A stretch of DNA of 6,873 bases. Origin: JAOUEA01 sp046732015 (GTDB lineage: Bacteria > Actinomycetota > UBA4738 > HRBIN12). The notes beneath the pieces are model-generated. The model was not told where the DNA came from, ran no database searches, and was given only the letters and a program-made list of their open reading frames with translations. A program made the translations under genes and the position numbers. Shown in pieces: positions 1 through 5,806 of the stretch (position 1 is its first letter; each line of letters starts with the position of its first letter). The stretch is from assembly GCA_046732015.1 (NCBI GenBank), contig JBKPMF010000210.1:1-6873 (forward strand), in the 5' to 3' direction.

Positions 1-80
1 TCTACGTCGATCCGCTCGCCTACCTGGGGCCGATGTCGGTGAGCGGGTTCATCCGCCTGGCACCGCTCCTCGCCGCCTGA
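1..80 (+). CDS. C-terminal end of an upstream protein, possibly an M23-family peptidase (partial)
   Basis: Only the last 25 codons are in the window, read from position 3 to a TGA at 78-80. The residues begin YVDPLAYLGPM and end with FIRLAPLLAA. A V-D-P-L segment followed by a short hydrophobic tail is typical of the C-terminus of bacterial M23 (LytM/NlpD-like) cell-wall endopeptidases, and such a gene is a common neighbour upstream of rpsB in actinobacteria. Both points are recalled family knowledge. The catalytic H-x-H and H-x(n)-D motifs lie outside the window, so the identity is an inference from a very short tail. If correct, the protein would cleave peptidoglycan cross-bridges outside the membrane. 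The gene ends 54 bases before the next start, with no obvious terminator hairpin between them. Confidence 0.4.
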   Translation, partial: YVDPLAYLGPMSVSGFIRLAPLLAA

Positions 81-119
81 CCTCCGGCCCTCACCTTAGG
101 CATCGGGCCTCCGGACGCC

Positions 120-125
120 TAGAAT
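120..125 (+). promoter_or_regulatory. Candidate -10 element (TAGAAT) of the propeller gene
   Basis: TAGAAT matches five of six positions of the TATAAT consensus and fits the TANNNT pattern of actinobacterial housekeeping promoters. No convincing -35 hexamer sits 16-18 bases upstream; TTAGGC at 96-101 is only a weak match. A transcript starting 7-10 bases after this element would begin at about 132-135, which coincides with the proposed TTG start codon of the downstream gene. This suggests a leaderless or almost leaderless message. The call rests on motif position only. Confidence 0.4.
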
Positions 126-134
126 GTCGCGGCC

Positions 135-1736
135 TTGGACCCCTCCTCGAACGTTCACCCCAGCGTCGGCCGCCGTCGGCGTGCCCGAGGTATCGGCTCG
201 GTCGCAGCGGGAGGGCTCGTGGCGCTCCTCTTGGCCGCCGCGCCCGTCTCGGCCCAGACCGATGCCGGATGGCCGCAGTTCCAGGGCGGTCCGGCGCACA
301 CCGGCGATGCCCCCGACGGGCCGGCGCCGGGCTTCTCCGTCGATTGGACCCTGGCCGTTGCCCCCGGCGGGCCCGGCGACCAATACGGCCTGTCGGCGCC
401 GGTCAGTACGGGTGACCTGATCGTGGCGGTCGGTCCGGACGCGGTCATCGGCGTCGACGCCACGGCGGGGACGCAGTCGTGGAGCGTCGATCGTGATCTC
501 GGACCGTCGGTGCCCGCGGCCATCACGTCGATCGGCGGCCGTGACGTGGTCGTCTACACGGAAGGGTTCGGGGACGGCCCGCCGGACGCCGCAGGTTCGG
601 CGTCCCCTTCGGGTTCGGCCTCCGGTTCCGCGAGCCCGTCTGCGTCCTCCACCGGCGGCGCCGAAGACGAGCCGTTCGATTCGCATCTCGCCGCGTTCGA
701 TCTGGAAACCCAGGAGCCGTTGTGGGACCCGGTGGCGTTCGACGCCGTGAGCCGGACCGGGGTCACCGTCGGCGACGGCATGGCCTACCTCGGGGTGAAC
801 GGCGGCACGATCTACGCCGTCGACCTCGCGAAGGGGAAGGTGGCGTGGACCGCCGAACTGAGCCGGCCCGTCGCCACCCAACCAGCCTTCACGGACGGGA
901 CGGTGGTGGTCGGCCTCCAGGCGAGCCGGGAGGAGCCCCACCCCACGGTCGTGGCCCTGGATGCATCCAGCGGTGAAGAGCGTTGGCGCGCCGACGACGC
1001 GAGCCAGGCCGCCATCGTCTCCACGGCGTCGATCGCCGACGGAACGGTCTACGTCGCGTTCACCGGCGGTCAGGAGTCGAGCATCGACGCGTTCGCCCTC
1101 GACACGGGCGGTCGACGGTGGCGAACACGCTTCCCACGGTTCTTCGACCTCACCGCGGCCACGCCGCCGCTGGTGAGCGATGACGCGGTCTACGTGACCG
1201 ATGCCCAGGGGGAAACCTATCGCCTCGACCCCGCCACCGGGACCCGGACCTGGGAGTTCGCGTTGAACGAAGGCGTCCTGCGCACCGCGCCGATCGCCGT
1301 CGGTGACCACGTGCTCGTGGGCACGGTCGACGGCTCGCTGGTAGCCCTCGAGGCCTCGGGCGGCGACCTGGTCTGGCGCGACGACGGCGACGGCTCCCCG
1401 CTCCGGGCGCTCGCCGTCGCCGGTGATCGCGTGATCGCGGTGCGTGCCGGCGCGGGCGCGGGCTTGGTCGCCTTCGCCCACGACGACGACGTGGCGCTGG
1501 TTCGCGAGGTGTCGCCTACGACGTTGAACCTGGGGCTGCTCCTCGGAGCCTTCGCCGTGGCCGCGTTGGTGGTCGCCGGTATCGTCGTGCTTGCTGGTCG
1601 GGTGCTCGCCGGCCGCATGGGCCCGGCGTTCCCCGACGGGGACGATCCACTCGAAGACGACGAAGACGACGACGAAGAAGATGAAGACGTCCACGGAGAT
1701 CCCGCGCCCGACGATGATGACGAGGACGAGCGGTGA
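135..1736 (+). CDS. Exported PQQ-type beta-propeller protein with C-terminal membrane anchor and acidic tail
   Basis: This 533-residue protein resembles BamB/PQQ-dehydrogenase-type beta-propellers, but its cellular role is unknown. A signal peptide is visible: an Arg-rich n-region (residues 13-18), a hydrophobic core (about 20-38) and a likely cleavage after VSA (38-40). Blade-like repeats with the pattern D-x-(V/I)-x-(V/A)-(hydrophobic)...G-x-(I/L)-x-A-(L/V/F)-D-x-x-(T/S)-G-x-x-x-W recur from about residues 93, 212, 254, 302, 348, 389 and 429. A Ser/Ala/Gly-rich low-complexity linker (152-178) interrupts the propeller. One membrane helix spans about 463-490. The cytosolic tail that follows has 23 acidic residues in the last 33 by my count. 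No lipobox Cys and no dehydrogenase catalytic domain are apparent, so it is more likely a scaffold or binding protein than an enzyme. The start is uncertain: TTG at 135 is the only in-frame start after the stop at 120-122 that keeps the signal peptide, and it has no Shine-Dalgarno. The gene overlaps the next by four bases. Confidence 0.82.
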   Translation: MDPSSNVHPSVGRRRRARGIGSVAAGGLVALLLAAAPVSAQTDAGWPQFQGGPAHTGDAPDGPAPGFSVDWTLAVAPGGPGDQYGLSAPVSTGDLIVAVGPDAVIGVDATAGTQSWSVDRDLGPSVPAAITSIGGRDVVVYTEGFGDGPPDAAGSASPSGSASGSASPSASSTGGAEDEPFDSHLAAFDLETQEPLWDPVAFDAVSRTGVTVGDGMAYLGVNGGTIYAVDLAKGKVAWTAELSRPVATQPAFTDGTVVVGLQASREEPHPTVVALDASSGEERWRADDASQAAIVSTASIADGTVYVAFTGGQESSIDAFALDTGGRRWRTRFPRFFDLTAATPPLVSDDAVYVTDAQGETYRLDPATGTRTWEFALNEGVLRTAPIAVGDHVLVGTVDGSLVALEASGGDLVWRDDGDGSPLRALAVAGDRVIAVRAGAGAGLVAFAHDDDVALVREVSPTTLNLGLLLGAFAVAALVVAGIVVLAGRVLAGRMGPAFPDGDDPLEDDEDDDEEDEDVHGDPAPDDDDEDER

Positions 1737-2683
1737 CGAACAAGAACAAGAAGCGCCCCAGCGGCTATCGAGAGCCACGTCCACCGGCGGCCGACGTCGC
1801 CCAGCCGCGCCGGCGAGGGCTGTTCGACTCGATCCTGGCGCCCCGGGTCCCCGGCTCGACGCCGATGCCGTCCATCCTCGCGAGCCTGGGCCGAGGGTTC
1901 GTGACCGTGGCATCGTCGATCCCGCTGGTCATCACCTCAATCCTGCTGCTGCTGGCGATGTGGCTCCTGCTCGTCGCCCTCGGCTATGAGGGACCGTTCG
2001 CGCTGCTGGTGAACGTGCTCGGGGTCCCCCCGGTGGGCACCTTCAACGACCTCAACCTGTCGATCAGCGTTTTCGGCGTCACCACCGGGTTCCTGGCACT
2101 GCTCGTGTTCATCGGGCTCCGAGCCATCATCCAAGCGGTGCTCACGGTCATGGTGGTCGACGTCCTGCAGACGGGATCGGCCACCCGCTGGTCCGTGGTC
2201 CGCTCGCTGCGGATCCTGCCCGTCACGCTCGCCGTGAACGTGGCTTGCCTCGGCCTGCTCATGGCCTCCAGCTTCATCGGGCCGCTCCTGGGCCAGGGGT
2301 TCGGGCTGCTGATCCTGCTCGCGTCGCTCGTGGCCGGCGTGTACCTGCTCGGGTTCGCACCGGCGATCGCCGCCACCGAGCGACGGGGCCTCGCCGACAC
2401 GCTTGGCCGGTCGGTCCGGGCGGGACGCCTGCCGGGGGCCGGCAACTTGATGTTCGCAGCCATCTACGTGGTCACGTTCGTTGCGGTCCTGGCCATCCCC
2501 GGCAAGCCCGGCGCGATGGTAGGCGTCAACCCGTCGATCGCGGCCTGGGTGGTGGGCATCGTCGTGGGATTGGCCCATGTGGCGGTCCTCGCGGCCCTGG
2601 TGTTCCGGTACCTGAGCATCGCCGACGTGGTGCCCGAAGCGGCGCCCCGGCGCCAGCCGGCGGCTCGCAGCCGCCGTCGCTGA
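1733..2683 (+). CDS. Polytopic membrane protein of unknown function, partner gene of the propeller protein
   Basis: I do not recognise a named family for this 316-residue integral membrane protein. Hydrophobic segments lie at about residues 57-84, 113-145 (long, perhaps bent or two short helices), 162-184, 188-213, 238-256 and 269-293. The N-terminus is strongly basic (nine Lys/Arg in the first 28 residues) and the C-terminus ends in an Arg-rich tail (306-316). Both ends should therefore be cytoplasmic by the positive-inside rule, giving an even number of helices. A segment around 216-234 (ERRG...RSVRAGR) recalls the E-x-x-x-x-x-x-x-(L)-x-R-S-x-R-(L/A) loop seen in some multi-pass membrane domains such as the glycerophosphodiester phosphodiesterase membrane domain family. 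That resemblance is weak. The GTG start at 1733 overlaps the previous stop (GTGA), and GAGGA at 1722-1726 is a suitable binding site. The overlap implies translational coupling and joint function with the propeller protein. Confidence 0.85.
   Translation: MTNKNKKRPSGYREPRPPAADVAQPRRRGLFDSILAPRVPGSTPMPSILASLGRGFVTVASSIPLVITSILLLLAMWLLLVALGYEGPFALLVNVLGVPPVGTFNDLNLSISVFGVTTGFLALLVFIGLRAIIQAVLTVMVVDVLQTGSATRWSVVRSLRILPVTLAVNVACLGLLMASSFIGPLLGQGFGLLILLASLVAGVYLLGFAPAIAATERRGLADTLGRSVRAGRLPGAGNLMFAAIYVVTFVAVLAIPGKPGAMVGVNPSIAAWVVGIVVGLAHVAVLAALVFRYLSIADVVPEAAPRRQPAARSRRR
2658..2676 (+). terminator. GC-rich hairpin at the end of the membrane-protein gene, possible terminator
   Basis: CGGCGGCT, a three-base loop CGC, and AGCCGCCG form a perfect 8-bp stem that ends five bases before the TGA at 2681-2683. 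It is not followed by a T-run, so it is not a canonical intrinsic terminator. U-tract-poor hairpins have been proposed to terminate transcription in high-G+C actinobacteria. It lies within codons for the Ala/Arg-rich C-terminus, so the symmetry could also come from coding composition. Confidence 0.3.
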
Positions 2684-2708
2684 CCTCGGGTCGCCGGATC
2701 TGCCCCGC

Positions 2709-2717
2709 TGTTAAACT
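2709..2717 (+). promoter_or_regulatory. Candidate extended -10 promoter of the rpsB operon (TGT-TAAACT)
   Basis: TGT followed by TAAACT has the TGN extended -10 arrangement with a TANNNT hexamer, and it is the only A/T-rich patch in the 164-base gap before rpsB. No good -35 hexamer is visible 16-18 bases upstream, which is consistent with an extended -10 promoter. Transcription would start near 2724 and give an untranslated leader of roughly 124 bases. A strong separate promoter is expected here because the operon supplies abundant translation factors. Confidence 0.5.
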
Positions 2718-2723
2718 CCCCGG

Positions 2724-2847
2724 CGCCGGCGCGTTCGCGCCGAGCTCACACGCTCGAGGACCGCATCGCCGAGGTCCCGCGCCCTGACGGGCGGGTCGGT
2801 GACGGGTTGATCCGGGCGGAGGATGACAACCGAACGAAGGAGGCACC
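2724..2847 (+). promoter_or_regulatory. Structured 5' leader of rpsB with three short stem-loops
   Basis: Three consecutive inverted repeats can be read. The first is CGGCGC/GCGCCG with a GTTC loop (2727-2742). The second is GGACC/GGTCC with a ten-base loop (2758-2777). The third is CGCCC/GGGCG with a TGAC loop (2780-2793), extendable by two pairs across a bulged G. The leader ends in a strong Shine-Dalgarno AAGGAGG (2837-2843), four bases before the ATG. S2 represses its own operon through the rpsB leader in gammaproteobacteria, so an S2-responsive leader is possible here. I cannot match this one to a known RNA family, and GC-rich sequence forms short stems easily. No other gene is apparent in this gap. 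Confidence 0.3.
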
Positions 2848-3849
2848 ATGCCTGTCGTCACCAGGCGGGAGCTCCTCGAGGCGGGCGTGCATTTCGGCCA
2901 CCAGACGCGCCGGTGGAACCCGAAGATGCACCGCTACCTCTACGGGGAGCGTTCCGGGATCTACATCATCGACCTCGAGAAGTCCCTGTCCGGCCTCGAG
3001 GAGACCTACGAGTTCGTGCAGAACCTGGGTCGCCGTCGCGGCATCGTCCTGTTCGTCGGGACCAAGAAGCAGGCCCAGGAGGTCGTGCAGGAGCAGTCCG
3101 GCCGCGTCGGCATGCCCTACGTCAACCACCGCTGGCTCGGCGGCATGCTCACGAACTTCACCACGGTGTCCAAGCGGCTGCTGCGCCTGCGCGAACTGCG
3201 CGAGATGGATCGGACCGGCGCGCTCGACTACCTGCCCAAGAAGGAAGCGATCCGTCTGCGTCACGAGCGCGACAAGCTCCAGCGCAACCTCGGGGGCATC
3301 CAGGATCTCGAGCGGCTGCCCGACGCGATCTTCGTGATCGACACGAAGAAGGAGCACATCGCCGTCAACGAGGCCCGCAAGCTGAACATCCCGGTGATCG
3401 CCATCGTCGACACGAACTGCGATCCCGACGAGGTCGACTTCGTGATCCCTGGCAACGACGACGCCATCCGTGCCGTGAACCTGGTCACCCGCGTCGTCGC
3501 CGACGCGCTGGCCGCCGGCTACGGCATGGCGAAGGACGAGGCCGTCGAGCGGGTCACCGGCACCGCCGCGCCCAAGGCCACCGGGCCCAAGGCCACCGCC
3601 GCGCCCGCGCGGGTGGAAGAGCACGAGACGCCCAGCGCCGAGGACGCCGCCGCCATCGCCGCTTCCACGGTCTTCGAGCCGGACGCGCCTTCGGATGCCG
3701 AAACGGCCGCAGCAGCGGTCGAAGCCGCCGAAGGAGCAGCTGCCCCCGCCGTGGCCGAAACGACGGCGCCCGCCACGGCGGCGCCGGCACCCGACGCCGA
3801 GGTGGTCACCACGCCGGAGCCCGTCCCCGCCGACACCACCCAGGAGTAA
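2848..3849 (+). CDS. rpsB: 30S ribosomal protein S2 with long C-terminal extension
   Basis: S2 is a late-assembling protein of the small ribosomal subunit; it binds near S1 and the head-body junction and is needed for initiation. The core is well conserved: the N-terminal signature LLEAGVHFGHQTRRWNPKM (residues 9-27), NHRWLGGMLTNF (93-104), the FVIDTKKEHIAVNEA stretch (from 162) and PGNDDAIRAV (201-210). The core ends near residue 228. After it come about 105 extra residues rich in Ala, Pro, Thr, Glu and Asp with very few basic residues after about 255, probably disordered. Most bacterial S2 proteins are about 230-280 residues, so 333 is long. The start at 2848 is fixed by AAGGAGG four bases upstream and by the conserved N-terminus. 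It is the first gene of the operon, nine bases before tsf. Confidence 0.98.
   Translation: MPVVTRRELLEAGVHFGHQTRRWNPKMHRYLYGERSGIYIIDLEKSLSGLEETYEFVQNLGRRRGIVLFVGTKKQAQEVVQEQSGRVGMPYVNHRWLGGMLTNFTTVSKRLLRLRELREMDRTGALDYLPKKEAIRLRHERDKLQRNLGGIQDLERLPDAIFVIDTKKEHIAVNEARKLNIPVIAIVDTNCDPDEVDFVIPGNDDAIRAVNLVTRVVADALAAGYGMAKDEAVERVTGTAAPKATGPKATAAPARVEEHETPSAEDAAAIAASTVFEPDAPSDAETAAAAVEAAEGAAAPAVAETTAPATAAPAPDAEVVTTPEPVPADTTQE
3571..3600 (+). repeat. 15-bp tandem duplication in the rpsB extension
   Basis: Two adjacent copies of a 15-base unit beginning CCCAAGGCCACCG (3571-3585 and 3586-3600) differ only in their last two bases. They encode PKATG and PKATA at the start of the disordered S2 extension. 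This suggests that the extension grew or varies by in-frame slippage. Confidence 0.75.
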
Positions 3850-3858
3850 GTCATCCCC

Positions 3859-4467
3859 ATGAACGACATCTCAGCGGCACAGGTCAAGGAGCTCCGCGAA
3901 CGAACGGGCGCGGGCATGATGGACTGCAAGAATGCGCTGGTCGAGACCGGCGGCGATATGGAGAAGGCCGTCGAGCTCCTGCGGGAGAAGGGCCTCGCCT
4001 CGGCGGCCAAGCGCGCCGGCCGCTCGGCCAACCAGGGCCTGATCGAGGCCTACATCCACTTCAACAACACCGTGGGGGTCCTCGTCGAGGTCAACTGTGA
4101 GACCGACTTCGTCGCCAACACCGACGAGTTCAAGGCTCTCGCGAAGGACATCGCGCTGCACATCGCCAGCCCGGCCGCGCCGCGCTTCGTTAGCCGCGAG
4201 GAGGTCTCCCAAGACGAGATCGACCACGAGAGCCAGATCTTCGCCAAGCAGGCGCAGGAATCTGGCAAGCCCGAGAACGTGATCGACAAGATCGTCGAAG
4301 GCAAGATCAACAGCTACTTCAAGGAGATCGTGCTGCTCGACCAGCCCTTCGTGAAGGACGACAGCAAGACCGTGCAGCAGCTGCTCGACGAGACCTCCGC
4401 GCGCGTAGGTGAGAAGGTTGCGGTGAAGCGGTTCGTCCGGTACAAGCTCGGCGAAGACACCGAGTAG
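3859..4467 (+). CDS. tsf: Translation elongation factor Ts (short form)
   Basis: EF-Ts is the cytosolic guanine nucleotide exchange factor that releases GDP from EF-Tu. The N-terminal UBA-like domain carries LRERTGAGMMDCKNAL (residues 12-27). The EF-Tu-disrupting T-D-F-V motif is at 82-85 within VNCETDFVANTDEF. The C-terminal segment ends with VKRFVRYKLGE. At 202 residues it is a short EF-Ts like that of Thermus. It lacks the second half of the dimerisation core and the coiled-coil insertion of the roughly 270-280-residue E. coli and mycobacterial proteins, yet it has a complete N-domain and the terminal core motif, so it does not look truncated. AGGAG at 3842-3846, inside the last codons of rpsB, is the likely ribosome binding site. 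The nine-base gap to rpsB and this overlap of signals imply co-transcription and probably coupled translation. Confidence 0.98.
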   Translation: MNDISAAQVKELRERTGAGMMDCKNALVETGGDMEKAVELLREKGLASAAKRAGRSANQGLIEAYIHFNNTVGVLVEVNCETDFVANTDEFKALAKDIALHIASPAAPRFVSREEVSQDEIDHESQIFAKQAQESGKPENVIDKIVEGKINSYFKEIVLLDQPFVKDDSKTVQQLLDETSARVGEKVAVKRFVRYKLGEDTE

Positions 4468-4481
4468 GCACGACGGAGCGA

Positions 4482-4496
4482 GGTCCGAGGGGGACC
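4482..4496 (+). other. Small inverted repeat just upstream of the pyrH ribosome binding site
   Basis: GGTCC and GGACC flank a five-base GAGGG loop in the 38-base tsf-pyrH gap and directly abut the GAGGAG binding site (4497-4502). The loop itself is purine-rich and resembles a ribosome binding site. The stem could tune pyrH translation or mark an mRNA processing site, but a 5-bp stem is weak evidence. Confidence 0.3.
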
Positions 4497-4505
4497 GAGG
4501 AGCCT

Positions 4506-5234
4506 ATGGCCGATCAACAGCACGGGACCCGACCCCAGTACAACCGGGTCCTGTTGAAGCTCTCCGGAGAGGCCTTCGCTCCCGCCGACGCCGAAAGCGG
4601 CATCAACACCGACGCCACCGCCCTGGTGGCCCGGCAACTGGCCGAGGTCGTCGACCTCGGGGTCCAGACCGCCGTCGTGGTGGGAGGCGGCAACATCTGG
4701 CGCGGCCGGCAGGCACCCGGTATCGAGCGCAACCGCGCCGACTACATGGGCATGCTCGCCACGGTCATGAACGCGTTGGCGCTGCAGGATGCCCTGGAGA
4801 AGATCCACGTCACCACGCGGGTGCAGACGGCGATCTCCATGTCCCAGCTCGCGGAACCGTTCACGCCCCTGCGCGCCCGCCGGCACCTGGAGAAGGGGCG
4901 CGTCGTCATCTTCGCCGCCGGACTGGGGGTGCCCTTCTTCTCCACCGACACGTGCGCGGCTCAGCGCGCCCTCGAGATCGGGGCCGAGGCCCTGCTGAAG
5001 GGCACCAAGGTCGACGGGGTCTACACCGCCGACCCGCACCTGGACGCCAGCGCTACCCGGTTCGACGCCATCGAGTACGTGGAGGTCCTCAAGGAGGGCT
5101 ACCAGGTGATGGACGCCACCGCCATCTCCCTGTGCATGGAGAACAAGCTGCCCATCATCGTGTTCGACCTGGGCGAAGAGGGGAACATCCGACGCGTGGT
5201 CGGCGGCGAGCCGATCGGCACGCTCGTCCACTGA
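4506..5234 (+). CDS. pyrH: UMP kinase (uridylate kinase)
   Basis: PyrH phosphorylates UMP to UDP with ATP, the step feeding UTP and CTP synthesis. It is a hexameric cytosolic enzyme of the amino acid kinase fold and is unrelated to NMP kinases of the adenylate kinase type. Visible motifs are LLKLSGEAF (residues 16-24, phosphate-binding Lys18), the GGGN-IWRG nucleotide loop (60-67), NRADYMGML (76-84, UMP-binding region), STDT (146-149) and VDGVYTADP (169-177, ATP-binding loop). The length of 242 residues is normal. The G-L-G-V-P-F-F-S-T-D-T segment resembles actinobacterial versions more than the G-T-G-N-P-F-F form of proteobacteria. The ATG at 4506 has GAGGAG only three bases upstream, a tight spacing, but the conserved N-terminus supports this start. 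The family is regulated by UTP (inhibition) and often GTP (activation); the sequence alone cannot show which applies. Confidence 0.98.
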   Translation: MADQQHGTRPQYNRVLLKLSGEAFAPADAESGINTDATALVARQLAEVVDLGVQTAVVVGGGNIWRGRQAPGIERNRADYMGMLATVMNALALQDALEKIHVTTRVQTAISMSQLAEPFTPLRARRHLEKGRVVIFAAGLGVPFFSTDTCAAQRALEIGAEALLKGTKVDGVYTADPHLDASATRFDAIEYVEVLKEGYQVMDATAISLCMENKLPIIVFDLGEEGNIRRVVGGEPIGTLVH

Positions 5235-5245
5235 CAAGGAGCCCG

Positions 5246-5806
5246 ATGACGATCGATTCCGCCCTCAAGGACGCCGACCACAAGATGGAGCAGGCGGTCT
5301 CGCACCTGAAGGAGGACCTCGCCGGCATCCGGACCGGCCGCGCATCCGCCTCGGTGCTGAACCGCGTGACCGTGGAGTACTACGGCACCCCGGTCCCGCT
5401 GAACCAGCTCGCCTCGGTCACGGTGCCCGAGCCACGGCTCCTGGCGGTCACCCCCTTCGACAAGGGCGCCATCGGGGCGATCGAGAAGGCGATCCAGTCC
5501 TCCGACCTGGGGATCACCCCGTCCAACGACGGCCAGGTGATCCGTCTGGCCTTCCCACCGCTCACCGAGGAACGGCGCAAGGACCTCGTGAAACAGCTCC
5601 ATCACCGGTCCGAAGAGGGCCGGGTGGCGGTTCGCAACGTTCGGCGACATTCCAAGGAAGAGATGGAGAAGCTTGAGCGAGAGGGCGGTATCTCCCAAGA
5701 TGACCTTGCGAGAGGGGAGAAAGAGCTCCAGAAGGTGACCGACCGCTTCGTGGCCGAGATCGATGAGATCCAAGGCCACAAGGAACAGGAGCTCATGGAG
5801 GTCTAG
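5246..5806 (+). CDS. frr: Ribosome recycling factor
   Basis: RRF acts with EF-G to split post-termination ribosomes into subunits in the cytosol. The 186-residue length is standard. The first long helix carries GIRTGRASASVL (from residue 27). The central domain has YYGTPVPLNQLASVTVPEPR. The hinge and C-terminal helices contain the conserved VRNVRR stretch (129-134) and an acidic, helical end. The frame is open upstream into pyrH sequence, but the ATG at 5246 is chosen because AAGGAG (5236-5241) precedes it and the family N-terminus starts here. The gene begins 12 bases after the pyrH stop, and its own TAG overlaps the GTG of the next gene by one base, so it sits in a tightly coupled operon. 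Confidence 0.98.
   Translation: MTIDSALKDADHKMEQAVSHLKEDLAGIRTGRASASVLNRVTVEYYGTPVPLNQLASVTVPEPRLLAVTPFDKGAIGAIEKAIQSSDLGITPSNDGQVIRLAFPPLTEERRKDLVKQLHHRSEEGRVAVRNVRRHSKEEMEKLEREGGISQDDLARGEKELQKVTDRFVAEIDEIQGHKEQELMEV
5797..5801 (+). promoter_or_regulatory. Ribosome binding site fixing the start of the putative cdsA
   Basis: GGAGG within the last codons of frr lies four bases before a GTG at 5806, which shares its G with the frr TAG stop. The site and the one-base stop/start overlap favour translation from 5806. This implies that the long acidic N-terminal extension of the next protein is really made. Confidence 0.7.

Noticed and set aside
124..420. ATG at 124 as the start of a 98-codon gene, or as the true start of the propeller gene
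   Set aside because: It is in a different frame from the propeller, gives a Pro/Arg/Ser-rich product without a signal peptide, and overlaps the TAGAAT element. The propeller frame alone shows the signal sequence.
1639..1733. Acidic tails in several proteins as a sign of a salt-in halophile
   Set aside because: The acidity is confined to low-complexity tails. EF-Ts, RRF, UMP kinase and the S2 core keep ordinary numbers of Lys and Arg, so a general halophilic proteome is not supported.
219..1736. GTG at 219 as an alternative start for the propeller protein, preceded by GGGAGGG
   Set aside because: It would remove the positively charged part of the signal peptide and leave only about 12 hydrophobic residues before the cleavage site. 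The spacing from the purine run is also only three bases.
96..1913. A 605-codon open frame on the minus strand across the propeller gene
   Set aside because: It is antisense to a frame with a signal peptide, propeller repeats and a membrane anchor. Its translation is an Arg/Gly/Asp-rich composition with no domain pattern, as expected from the complement of G/C-rich codons.
2823..4100. A 425-codon plus-strand frame across rpsB and tsf
   Set aside because: It is an off-frame shadow of rpsB and tsf rich in Arg and Gly. The real frames carry the S2 and EF-Ts signatures.
4952..5245. An in-frame N-terminal extension of frr into pyrH
   Set aside because: The frame is open by chance inside pyrH coding sequence. 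The RRF family start and a proper binding site place the start at 5246.
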